From the NCBI GenBank assembly GCA_030740765.1, contig JASLWR010000029.1, positions 1-34,053 on the forward strand: a stretch of DNA of 34,053 bases, written 5' to 3'. The translations under genes were made by a program, and so were the position numbers. Source of the stretch: Thermoplasmatota archaeon. Its GTDB lineage: Archaea > Thermoplasmatota > Penumbrarchaeia > JASLWR01. Shown one piece after another: positions 26,176 to 33,975 of this stretch (positions are counted from its first letter, which is position 1; every line of letters begins with the position of its first letter). Below the pieces are notes generated by a model, which made no database searches, was not told the DNA's origin, and saw only the letters and a program-made list of their open reading frames with translations.

Positions 26176-26571
26176 TCATTTTGTAGTAACCAGAGACCCC
26201 TCCAACAGGTCCAACGATATCTTTTTCGGACCGGCTCCGAACAATTCGACATTCAACACAATGGTATTACCAGTGTAATTGACTTCGAAATTCTTAAGGC
26301 ATGAGCTGTATACGGAATGTTTCTTCCCACTCCCCTTCAGAACCTTTCCGTCTTCCCGTATCAGCCCGATCGCCTCCAGTTGGGCCACCTTCTTGTAGCA
26401 CGTGGCAAAGGGTATGAAATAGGTAAAAGCCATATCCTTGACGCTCATGCTTTTCTTAGCGGTTCCAGTGATGATCTTAAGACAGTAATCATCTGCTAGC
26501 AGTTGGGCCATGGCTAATTCCTTTATCTGGATATTTTCCCTTACGTCGATTGTTGTCTCGATTTGACTCAT
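26176..26571 (-). CDS. Winged-helix transcriptional regulator, ArsR-like
   Basis: A 131-residue protein with a winged-helix fold across about 25-95. KIITGTAKKSMSVKDMAF leads into a recognition helix near FATCYKKVAQLEAIGLI and a short wing with GKKHSVYSS. The C-terminal part (95-131) is beta-rich and might bind a ligand or form the dimer; no clear metal-binding set is present beyond C30, C58 and C91. A GGAGA site precedes the ATG. It lies convergently to the dehydratase operon and divergently to the molybdenum hydroxylase genes, with a long inverted repeat in the shared upstream region, so it probably controls the hydroxylase genes, itself, or both. The minus-strand TATA would be CTTATATACG near 26630-26640. 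Confidence 0.72.
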   Translation of the reverse strand: MSQIETTIDVRENIQIKELAMAQLLADDYCLKIITGTAKKSMSVKDMAFTYFIPFATCYKKVAQLEAIGLIREDGKVLKGSGKKHSVYSSCLKNFEVNYTGNTIVLNVELFGAGPKKISLDLLEGSLVTTK

Positions 26572-26730
26572 TTGGATTCTCCATTATTTAAACGGTAAAT
26601 CCCCCTCTGATAATAAACATTGATTTAATCGTATATAAGGGATGATGCACAATAACAAGCCGTTATTTCAAGAGGTGAATCCTAGACATGAGAATTGGGT
26701 CAAAAATTTGGGCATTCGCCTATAAGAGAG

Positions 26731-26759
26731 CGACCCATTGTTATATCACAATGGTGTCG
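26731..26759. repeat. Long inverted repeat in the regulator-hydroxylase intergenic region
   Basis: CCATTGT (26735-26741) and ACAATGG (26748-26754) are perfect complements with a 6-nt spacer. CGAC (26731-26734) and GTCG (26756-26759) extend the pairing with one bulged base. It lies in a 307-nt non-coding stretch, 120 nt before the FAD subunit gene. A TATAAG sequence at 26721-26726 would place a transcription start inside the repeat, which suits an operator for the divergent winged-helix regulator. TGGGTC upstream (about 26696-26701) can also pair with GACCCA (26732-26737), an alternative fold. Confidence 0.6.
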
Positions 26760-26878
26760 AAATCCTACTTTGAGGCGACTCCTAGTTCCCTGATTGGTAA
26801 ATCATAGTTTGAAAAAAAAGTTTTATCTATGCTGATACATATCTCCCGGTCATTCAATCAGGAGCTGAGCACATAAAG

Positions 26879-27751
26879 ATGCGTGACTTCATCATCCACG
26901 AGCCGGATAATATAGGGGGAGCGTGCAGCTTACTTTTAGAATTCGGTACTCAAGCGAGGATAATCGCTGGCGGGACCGATTTATTAGTGGACCTCAAGCA
27001 GCACAACATAGAGATCTCACATCTGGTTTCGCTGGCGAAGATCGGCGGATTGAAGAGTATCACTACCATTGGTGATGAGATTCGAATAGGTGCGCTGGTA
27101 TCATTGAATGAAGTGGCTGAAAGCCTAACAGTTAAGAAGCGATTGAGGGCTCTTTGCAAAGCCGCAGCTTCCATGGCTTCCAAGCAGATCAGGAACCAGG
27201 GAACTATCGGAGGCAATATCGCCAGTGCGGTTCCCTCTGCCGACCTTCCCCCTGCACTTCTCGCCGCGGGAGCACATGTCATCATCACCAGTGGAGAAAG
27301 TGAACGGAAAGTTCCCATGAGTAACTTTTTTTACGGCCCGAGGAAAACGGTTCTCGCGGTTGGAGAGATACTCACCCAAGTAGTCATCCCATCTATCGGT
27401 AAAAAAACCGCTATCATTTATAAAAAATTCAAGTTGAGAGGCGCTAATGCCCTAGCCGTTGCGTCAGTAGCAACGAGGATTACCGTTGCAGGGAATTTAA
27501 TCAAAGAAGGCCGGATAGTATTGGGGGCTGTTGCACCGGTACCAATGATCGCGGAGCTGGCATCCGAAATGCTGGCAGGACAAATCCCATCCCATAACCT
27601 TTTTTTCAGGGTGGCGGAGGCAGCAGCAGCCGAAGCAAAACCCATATCCGACATCCGGGGATCCAGAGAATACAGGAAGGAATTAATACAGGTATTGACC
27701 AAACAGTCACTTGATGAAGCTTTCAAGCGTGCCACCGGAGGAGGTGATTGA
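26879..27751 (+). CDS. Molybdenum hydroxylase FAD-binding subunit (CoxM/HcrB-like)
   Basis: FAD-carrying electron-transfer subunit of a xanthine oxidase-family molybdenum hydroxylase, 290 residues, the family's usual length. RIIAGGTDLLVDLK (about 27-40) and RNQGTIGGNIASAVPSAD (about 105-122) are the two FAD-binding signatures, and a CO-dehydrogenase-flavoprotein-like C-terminal domain fills about 175-285. No extra [4Fe-4S] loop like that of 4-hydroxybenzoyl-CoA reductase beta is evident. The stop codon directly abuts the TTG start of the fused iron-sulfur/molybdopterin gene, so the two are co-translated. It would pass electrons between the [2Fe-2S] clusters and NAD or another carrier. The leader has no strong Shine-Dalgarno site. 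Confidence 0.93.
   Translation: MRDFIIHEPDNIGGACSLLLEFGTQARIIAGGTDLLVDLKQHNIEISHLVSLAKIGGLKSITTIGDEIRIGALVSLNEVAESLTVKKRLRALCKAAASMASKQIRNQGTIGGNIASAVPSADLPPALLAAGAHVIITSGESERKVPMSNFFYGPRKTVLAVGEILTQVVIPSIGKKTAIIYKKFKLRGANALAVASVATRITVAGNLIKEGRIVLGAVAPVPMIAELASEMLAGQIPSHNLFFRVAEAAAAEAKPISDIRGSREYRKELIQVLTKQSLDEAFKRATGGGD
27737..27747 (+). promoter_or_regulatory. Strong ribosome binding site that fixes a TTG start
   Basis: GGAGGAGGTGA lies 4 nt before the TTG at 27752, within the end of the FAD subunit gene. It supports the unusual TTG start directly after the preceding TGA. Confidence 0.75.
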
Positions 27752-30580
27752 TTGTACAGGCTTATCACATTGAACGTTAACGGGGACCTGCGCACAGTTG
27801 CCGTTAAGCCAAACACCACTCTTCTGGACGTTATCAGGGACAAACTGGATCTGACCGGCACCAAGAAGGGATGCGGGCTTGGCGTATGCGGGGCCTGTAC
27901 CGTGCTGGTTGATGGCGAGACCATGTCCAGTTGCCTGCTCCTTGCTGCAAATATGGAAGGAAAATGCATCACAACCATCGAAGGTCTGGAAGAGAAAGGG
28001 AAACTCTCGGCGGTACAAAAATCCTTCATACACAGCGGTGCGATACAATGCGGATACTGCACACCAGGCATGGTTATGAGTGCCAAGGCCCTCATCGACA
28101 AATCCCCAAATCCCACCGAGGCAGTGATCAAGGAAGCACTTGGTGGAAATCTCTGCCGTTGCACCGGATATGTAAAGATACTGGATGCGGTAAAGAACTG
28201 GAAAACGTACAGTGAGCTGGACGAGCCGGAAATGAAGGAATACGACCTGGAAGATTACAAGGTTGTAGGAAAGAGTCTACCGCGTTATGACGCAAGGGAC
28301 AAGGTAACGGGTAGGGCGAAATACACTGCAGACATCGTTTTACCTAAAATGCTTCATGGAAAGATACTTCACAGCACGATCCCTCACGGCCGGATCATTA
28401 GAATAGACACTTCAAGGGCAGAAGCTCTGCCTGGTGTAAAAGCAGTGATTATCGGCAAGGATGTTCCCGACAGACAGTACGGTGTGAGTCCGCCCCGCTA
28501 CGATGAGTACGTGCTTGCCAAGGATAACGTCAGGTACGTGGGAGATGAGGTAGCCGCCGTGGCAGCCATAGACGAGGAGACGGCCGAGCGGGCGCTGGAA
28601 CTTATTGAAGTGGAGTACGAGGAACTACCAGCGGTATTCGACGTTTACAAGGCAATGGAAGAGGGTGCTCCGCTGCTTCACGAGCGTTATCCCAACAATA
28701 TAAACACGAGTGTGGACCACCATTTCGGGGATGTGGACAGGGGATTTCAGGAAGCTGACTACATAAAGGAAGAAAGTTTCACAGGCAATTTTACCCAGCA
28801 GGCACCTCTTGAGCCCCACGCGTCCATTGGCGATTGGCAGGACGGACTTTTAATACTCCATTCGGCGACCCAGGTACCACATTACGTCCATTACATGCTG
28901 GCCAACGTTTTCGACATGCCGCTTGGGAAGATAAAAGTTATACGACCGACCGTGGGCGGCGGCTTTGGAGGCAAGGCCGAGACCACTCCCCTGGATCTCA
29001 TTAGCTGCGTGCTCTCGAAAAAGACCGGCTGCCCGGTGAAGATGGTCTATTCCAGAAAGGAGATGTTTCTTCATAACCGCGGCAGGCACAAACAGTACAT
29101 CAAGATGAAGCTGGGAGTCAAGCGAAACGGAGAGATCACGGCGTTTGAAAGCAAGATATTCCTGGATGGGGGAGCGTATACATCCTTTGGGATCGTAACG
29201 GTATACTATGCCGGGAGCATGATACCCACTCTCTACAAGATCCCCAATTACAAATACACCGGCCGGAGGGTGATGACTAACAAACCGGCCTGCGGTGCAT
29301 TCCGTGGACACGGCTCCCCACAGCCCCGTTTCGCATTCGAATGCCTGTTGAACATGATCTGCGACGAGTTATCCTTAAACCCGGTGGAGGTCCGGCGAAT
29401 AAATTCCATGGAAGCTGATTATCATACATGCAACGACCTGGACATCAGGAGCTGCCGTTATAAAGAAACTCTGCTTCAGGCTGTGGAAGAATCGGGTTTC
29501 TCGGAAAAGTACGGTCAACTTAATGATGGACATGGGATAGGTCTGGCCAGCGGTGGTTTCGTTTCGGGTGCGGGTTACACAATATACAGGGGACAGGTAC
29601 AGCAGCACTCGCAAAAGCCAAGGGAACCTTTCCAGAAGAAATCTATTTTCCCCCACGCCAACGCCATTATCAAGATATCCGAGGACGGCACACAGGCGGT
29701 GCTGTTCATAGGTGCCGCCGATATCGGACAGGGCTCCGATACTATTCTCCCCATGATAGCAGCGGAAGCACTGGGACTGCCAGCCGACAGGGTTCGGATA
29801 CGCTCAGAGGATTCGGACATCAGCCCCATCGATCTCGGGGCATACTCATCGCGCATCACTCTCATGGGCGGTAACGCGGTGAAGCGGGCGGCGGAGGACG
29901 TTCTTGCAAAATTATTCCCCGTAGCGGCTAGGCTTATGAATTGTTCTCCCGAAGAATTGAAGGCATCTGATGGCTTTATTTTTTCAGATAAGGACGACAC
30001 AAAATCCATGGAATGGGCGGAGGCGGCGCGTAAATACTTCAACGATAATTCGTCGCTAATTGGCACTGGGTGGTACAAGCCGCCCGAGGGCCTGGGTGGA
30101 GATTACAAGGGAGCCACAGTGGGAACCTCTCCCGCATATTCCTTCAGTACCGCCATCTGCGAGTTGAATGTGGATATTTCCACGGGCAAGGTGGATGTAA
30201 AAAAATTCTGGGATTACCACGACTGCGGGACTCCGGTAAACCCCATGTCCGTGCACGGCCAGGTGGAAGGGGCGGTTGTGATGACCACCGGCGAGGCACT
30301 GATGGAGGACATGGTCTACAACGACAGGGGCGAATTAGTTAATCCGAACCTACACGAGTATCTGCTGATGACGATCAAGGACACGCCGGAGATATTCAGC
30401 GGTATTGTGGATTCGTATGAGGAGGAAGGACCTTACGGCGCCAAAGAGGTAGGGGAAGGGGCAACGGTGCCGATCCTTGGAGCGGTGGCTCATGCAATCA
30501 AGGATGCTACAGGGGTATGGATAACAGACCTACCCATTACGCCTGAGAAAATATTGAAAGCGTTGAAGGAGAATTATTGA
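27752..30580 (+). CDS. Fused [2Fe-2S]/molybdopterin catalytic subunit of a xanthine oxidase-family hydroxylase
   Basis: A 942-residue fusion of the small iron-sulfur and large catalytic subunits. Residues 1 to about 155 hold a plant-type [2Fe-2S] cluster (C41, C46, C49, C61) and a second helical [2Fe-2S] cluster (C100, C103, C135, C137). From about 165 the large subunit begins (RYDARDKVTGRAKYTADI). It shows cofactor contacts QVPHYVHYML, TVGGGFGGKAE, AFRGHGSPQPRFAFE and GAADIGQGSDT, and the catalytic Glu902 in AKEVGE. The fusion resembles aldehyde oxidoreductase of Desulfovibrio, but here a separate FAD subunit is present. The substrate is unknown: purines, aldehydes and aromatic CoA thioesters are all used in this family. 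No cofactor-maturation gene (XdhC type) is in the window. Confidence 0.93.
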   Translation: MYRLITLNVNGDLRTVAVKPNTTLLDVIRDKLDLTGTKKGCGLGVCGACTVLVDGETMSSCLLLAANMEGKCITTIEGLEEKGKLSAVQKSFIHSGAIQCGYCTPGMVMSAKALIDKSPNPTEAVIKEALGGNLCRCTGYVKILDAVKNWKTYSELDEPEMKEYDLEDYKVVGKSLPRYDARDKVTGRAKYTADIVLPKMLHGKILHSTIPHGRIIRIDTSRAEALPGVKAVIIGKDVPDRQYGVSPPRYDEYVLAKDNVRYVGDEVAAVAAIDEETAERALELIEVEYEELPAVFDVYKAMEEGAPLLHERYPNNINTSVDHHFGDVDRGFQEADYIKEESFTGNFTQQAPLEPHASIGDWQDGLLILHSATQVPHYVHYMLANVFDMPLGKIKVIRPTVGGGFGGKAETTPLDLISCVLSKKTGCPVKMVYSRKEMFLHNRGRHKQYIKMKLGVKRNGEITAFESKIFLDGGAYTSFGIVTVYYAGSMIPTLYKIPNYKYTGRRVMTNKPACGAFRGHGSPQPRFAFECLLNMICDELSLNPVEVRRINSMEADYHTCNDLDIRSCRYKETLLQAVEESGFSEKYGQLNDGHGIGLASGGFVSGAGYTIYRGQVQQHSQKPREPFQKKSIFPHANAIIKISEDGTQAVLFIGAADIGQGSDTILPMIAAEALGLPADRVRIRSEDSDISPIDLGAYSSRITLMGGNAVKRAAEDVLAKLFPVAARLMNCSPEELKASDGFIFSDKDDTKSMEWAEAARKYFNDNSSLIGTGWYKPPEGLGGDYKGATVGTSPAYSFSTAICELNVDISTGKVDVKKFWDYHDCGTPVNPMSVHGQVEGAVVMTTGEALMEDMVYNDRGELVNPNLHEYLLMTIKDTPEIFSGIVDSYEEEGPYGAKEVGEGATVPILGAVAHAIKDATGVWITDLPITPEKILKALKENY

Positions 30581-30600
30581 AATATTCGTGTTTTCATACA

Positions 30601-31365
30601 TTATGATTGTTTCAATTTCACATAAATACTTGCAGTAACATTTTTGTCCCTTTGCACGATATCAAATAGATTTGGGTAAGCTTTGATCAATTTGGACAAC
30701 TGCCGGTGTCCGTACGTTCGGGGGTCAAAACCCGGATCGATTTTTCTTAAGGATTCACCCAACCTGGATAGATGAGCCCATTCATCCTCCTGAACCGCAT
30801 TGTCATAGGCATCGATCAATAATTTCTTCAATTTCGGATCAATTTTCGTCATTGTCTTTTTTACTTGTGCTTTCGTTTTGCCTTTAAAACTTGGTAGAAT
30901 CGTTTCTCCAATAATATTTTCCGTATATACAAAAATATCACAGGATTTTACAAACGCTTTGGGCGTCTTTTTTTCTCCAATACCAATAACAAATGAGCCC
31001 TCTTCCCTAATCCTGGTTGCCAATCTTGTAAAATCGCTATCACTTGAAACTATGCAGAACCCTTGGACGGTACCTTCATGCAGAATGTCCATGGCTTCAA
31101 TAATCAATGCACTATCTGTCGCATTCTTTCCTGTCGTATAGCAGAACTGTTGTATCGGTTGTATTGCGTGGACGTGGAGGGTTGGTTTCCAACCCCCCAT
31201 ATTCTGAGTCGTCCAGTCACCATAGATACGTCTAATGGTTATAGTGCCATATTTTTCAGTTTCCCGTATCATTTTTTCAATAAGTTTCGGTTGAGCGTTA
31301 TCTCCATCAATTAACATGGCTATTCTATGTTGAGTCGGGGTTTCCCCGTTCAATGAATTCTTCAT
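30601..31365 (-). CDS. NYN (PIN-like) domain protein with C-terminal LOTUS/OST-HTH domain
   Basis: The ATG at 31365 is chosen because GGAGGAGA lies about 5 nt upstream; the longer reading adds 32 unsupported residues. The product has 254 residues. The NYN nuclease-like domain fills about 12-150: MLIDGDNA with D20 and D22, TDSALIIEAMD with D84, and VSSDSDFTRLA with D109 and D111. These acidic residues would bind metal in a PIN-type active site. Residues about 175-252 form a LOTUS/OST-HTH winged helix, with DPRTYGHRQLSKLIKAYP, a domain that binds RNA (G-quadruplex in some cases). This fits an RNA-processing or RNA-decay nuclease. It is convergent with the hydroxylase operon and stands alone. 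Confidence 0.9.
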   Translation of the reverse strand: MKNSLNGETPTQHRIAMLIDGDNAQPKLIEKMIRETEKYGTITIRRIYGDWTTQNMGGWKPTLHVHAIQPIQQFCYTTGKNATDSALIIEAMDILHEGTVQGFCIVSSDSDFTRLATRIREEGSFVIGIGEKKTPKAFVKSCDIFVYTENIIGETILPSFKGKTKAQVKKTMTKIDPKLKKLLIDAYDNAVQEDEWAHLSRLGESLRKIDPGFDPRTYGHRQLSKLIKAYPNLFDIVQRDKNVTASIYVKLKQS

Positions 31366-31598
31366 ATCTTCTCCTCCAATTAATGTTTTTGTTAAGTAAT
31401 CCACTTCACGCATTATCTTCCACGTATTGTACATTAAAGTATTTCTTAGTATATATCGCATGTGTGCCTCTTTTTAAAATTTTCTTTTTTAGTCGAATTT
31501 TCAAGGATTTGGTTGCTGTTACAATAGGCAAAAATAATACCGCATACATGGTAATCAATATCAATCGTTTCTTAGCAATACCCTTTCTGAACACACCG

Positions 31599-31617
31599 CA
31601 GGAAACCATATTTCCTG
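31599..31617. repeat. Perfect inverted repeat in the 31366-31734 intergenic space
   Basis: CAGGAAA and TTTCCTG flank a 5-nt spacer CCATA. The 369-nt space between the divergent NYN gene and the 31735 gene is AT-rich; apart from this repeat and a TATA-like TTATAAT near 31715-31721, I see no convincing gene in it. Confidence 0.4.
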
Positions 31618-31734
31618 ATAAGATCTTCGTAAAGAAATACCCATTTTCCCGTATACTCTTTTACCTCTCGACGCCAAGTTCCATTGAAAGCCCATGGTTT
31701 TTTCCAGAAAGAATTTATAATATCCTACCATTGA

Positions 31735-32409
31735 ATGACCATGCACCAGACCGACAAGGATCCCCGGATAGCCGTTGCAGAACTGGCTTTAAGGAAGTTG
31801 AAAAACAATATCTTTTCGAAATCGAAGTTCAAGATACCCTTAAGCCGAAACCAGACCAATGAACTTCTTTCGAACATAGAATCGCAGATCATGGTTCTGA
31901 AATTCAGTTATATGGAGCCGGTCGATCTCGCCAGTAGCGACATCACAGCAGGTATTATCGAGAACGTAAAGAAATTATATCTAGTATACCGTGAGCGGAT
32001 GGAGAGGGACATGTCCGATATGGCACGGGCCAATCTACTCTGGTCATTTCGCGTCTTTTCCGGACTGCCACGGCGTTTCAAGATCAAGCGAGAGGAACCT
32101 ACCAGTGGAATCGACATTGTGGCGGTCCAGGTGAGAAATATTGCCAAGATCGGAAAATTATACCGGACAAGATGTTCTGCGGGACCCGCTGACATGACCA
32201 TCATGACGAACATCGAGGGATTGAAGGCCGGGGATACTCTCGCAGCGGCATTCCTGCCTCCCGCCGTGGTTGGGGGTGTCGTTAGCGAGGCGATGTTCCT
32301 TGGAGCTGAAAGGTTGGAAACGGAACCGGGTGCTTTTCTCGATTATTCTATTAGAGATACGAAGGAAGCGGACGGGATACTGGTGGGCGAGTTTGGGAAG
32401 AGGAAATGA
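31735..32409 (+). CDS. Protein with EMAP/Trbp111-like tRNA-binding C-terminal domain
   Basis: A 224-residue protein (222 if it starts at ATG 31741). No Shine-Dalgarno site precedes it, but TTATAAT lies about 23 nt ahead of ATG 31741, so the message may be leaderless. Residues 1-115 are helical and charged and were not recognised. Residues about 125-192 resemble the OB-fold tRNA-binding domain of EMAP II, Trbp111 and MetRS C-termini: a strand DIVAVQVRNIAKIGKLYRTR, a GLKAGDTLAAAFLPP turn, and VVSEAMFLGA in place of the usual SEGMLL loop. A role as a structure-specific RNA-binding protein or synthetase accessory factor is plausible. The fold match rests on motif memory, so treat it as likely rather than proven. 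Confidence 0.62.
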   Translation: MTMHQTDKDPRIAVAELALRKLKNNIFSKSKFKIPLSRNQTNELLSNIESQIMVLKFSYMEPVDLASSDITAGIIENVKKLYLVYRERMERDMSDMARANLLWSFRVFSGLPRRFKIKREEPTSGIDIVAVQVRNIAKIGKLYRTRCSAGPADMTIMTNIEGLKAGDTLAAAFLPPAVVGGVVSEAMFLGAERLETEPGAFLDYSIRDTKEADGILVGEFGKRK

Positions 32410-32410
32410 T

Positions 32411-33172
32411 GTGAATCATATGTATGAAGATCTAAACCTGAATAACCTACCGGATGGAAAAGAGAAGATATGGCATTATCTGGATTTTGCAAAATTTATG
32501 TTTTTGATATCGGAAAAAAAGCTACACTTTAGCAGTGCAGAGCAATTAACCGATGATTTTGAAGGCTCGCTTCCAAAGCAAGATGTGGAAGATAGAGACG
32601 AGCAAATAAGACGCATTTGTAATAATAATAAAAATGAAGAAGAGGTAGAGAAGATAATTGATCAAAACCGAAATTTATCAAGACAATTCCGTAAGTATAT
32701 GCATTTAAATTGTTGGCATTTTAATGAAGATGAATCATTAGCTATGTGGAATTTATATTCAATGGCTGAAAGAGGTATTTGTATACAATCTACAATTGAT
32801 CGCTTAATTGAGTGTTTCAAAAAGGAAGAAAAATATTATATCAGCCTTGGAAAAGTTGAATATATCGATTACTCCAAATGGCAAGGTCGTATCGGATTTC
32901 CAATTCAGAGATTCTTATTAAAAAGAAAAAGTTTCAATTTTGAAAATGAAATTAGAGCTTTGACCCCTGGAGGGGGACGTCAACCTACTGAAGAGCATCT
33001 AAGAGGAAGGGGGATCGACATACCCATAGATATTGAACTATTGATCGAAAAGGTATACATTTCTCCGCAGTCTCCTAACTGGTTTTTTAGGTTAGTTAAA
33101 TTGATGGTTCAGAAATTTGATCTGACCATTAAAGTGCACAGGTCTAAAATGAAAGATGATGCCCTGTTTTAA
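32411..33172 (+). CDS. DUF2971 domain protein
   Basis: The GTG at 32411, just after the preceding stop, has GAGGAAAT upstream; ATG 32420 is the alternative. The longer upstream reading lies inside the preceding gene and is rejected. The product has 253 residues. KIWHYLDFAKFMFLISEKKL, LHFSSAEQLTDDFEGSLP, CWHFNEDESLAMWNLYS and the late KSFNFENEIRAL form the characteristic DUF2971 pattern. The function of the family is unknown; members often occur in accessory or defence-associated regions. The coding sequence is far more AT-rich than that of the gene directly before it, which suggests acquisition by transfer, although the tight spacing (1 nt) places it on the same transcript. Confidence 0.85.
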   Translation: MNHMYEDLNLNNLPDGKEKIWHYLDFAKFMFLISEKKLHFSSAEQLTDDFEGSLPKQDVEDRDEQIRRICNNNKNEEEVEKIIDQNRNLSRQFRKYMHLNCWHFNEDESLAMWNLYSMAERGICIQSTIDRLIECFKKEEKYYISLGKVEYIDYSKWQGRIGFPIQRFLLKRKSFNFENEIRALTPGGGRQPTEEHLRGRGIDIPIDIELLIEKVYISPQSPNWFFRLVKLMVQKFDLTIKVHRSKMKDDALF

Positions 33173-33355
33173 TTATAGAGAGTGATAATTGTATTTCCCC
33201 GGTCCTCTATGCTCGGGCTTACTGTCACGCGCACATAAGTACCTTTAACCCTTGAAAGACTGTTTGGAGGGGTTTCTCTCACGCTTTCACTGGCAAATAG
33301 GATAATAAATCAGTTGATGAGCTTTTAGTCACTCGTTGGCCGGGTCCTGCCGCCA

Positions 33356-33901
33356 TCATGCTCGCATATGTATAAGTTCGAGATCGAATTCATCTTCTAT
33401 TTCAGGGATCATCACATCCCATATTCTGACACAGAGATACCAGTCGGTGAACTCTTCCTCTTTTGACTGGGTGAGACCGAATATTTCCGGCCGGTTCATT
33501 CGCTCCATATAGGGCAATATGAATATTTCCAGTAATGCCCCCTTTTTCATGGGCCACAGGTAGATCTCCACACCTACCCGCTGTGATTCGCAGTCCATTT
33601 CGCGATAGGAAAGCATGTTTCGTGCAAATTCGCTGAAAACCAGATCGCGGATGGAATGCACGTTTATTGGGCATTTACTCAAGAGCGTTTGAATACGGCC
33701 CGGCGGTTTCTTCTGCTTCATGAGGCTTATTATCTTTTTATTGACGGCAATTAAAAGTATACCTTTCCCCTCGTTCTTCGTATTGTATTTTATCACCGAT
33801 AAACCCAGGGCCGCCATGAAATCTCTCAATTCCAAACCCATCTTTTCGACATCCATTTTTTTAACAAGATATCTTCCGTAGGGGTACGCATGCCTCCGCA
33901 T
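33356..33901 (-). CDS. Uncharacterised protein, 181 aa
   Basis: An open frame of 181 codons from ATG 33901; inner starts at residues 16 and 21 are also possible, and no clear Shine-Dalgarno site separates them. It is basic in the middle (IISLMKQKKPPGR) and acidic at the C-terminus (EIEDEFDLELIHMRA). A mixed alpha/beta pattern with hydrophobic strands (GILLIAVNKKII, GALLEIFILPY) suggests a small globular cytosolic protein. There is no signal peptide, membrane helix, CxxC or HTH motif. No family is recognised. It stands alone between the DUF2971 gene and the IS605-like end at the window edge. Confidence 0.55.
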   Translation of the reverse strand: MRRHAYPYGRYLVKKMDVEKMGLELRDFMAALGLSVIKYNTKNEGKGILLIAVNKKIISLMKQKKPPGRIQTLLSKCPINVHSIRDLVFSEFARNMLSYREMDCESQRVGVEIYLWPMKKGALLEIFILPYMERMNRPEIFGLTQSKEEEFTDWYLCVRIWDVMIPEIEDEFDLELIHMRA

Positions 33902-33975
33902 GGCGGAGTTATGCTGCTGTTCGTATTTAATCTTTTATATAATGCAGGATTCATTCGTGGGAATCCTGTTAAAAT

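Noticed and set aside
27418-28164. Minus-strand open frame of 248 codons opposite the molybdenum hydroxylase genes
   Set aside because: It runs antisense across the junction of two genes with full cofactor motifs and has no domain signature.
31406-31609. Minus-strand 67-codon frame with one hydrophobic segment upstream of the NYN gene
   Set aside because: A poorly spaced AGGAAAT is its only start signal and no conservation can be judged; kept as intergenic.
31353-31862. Plus-strand open frame of 169 codons over the spacer and the start of the EMAP-like gene
   Set aside because: It overlaps the NYN gene's ribosome binding site and the first 120 nt of the EMAP-like gene in another phase and has no start signal.
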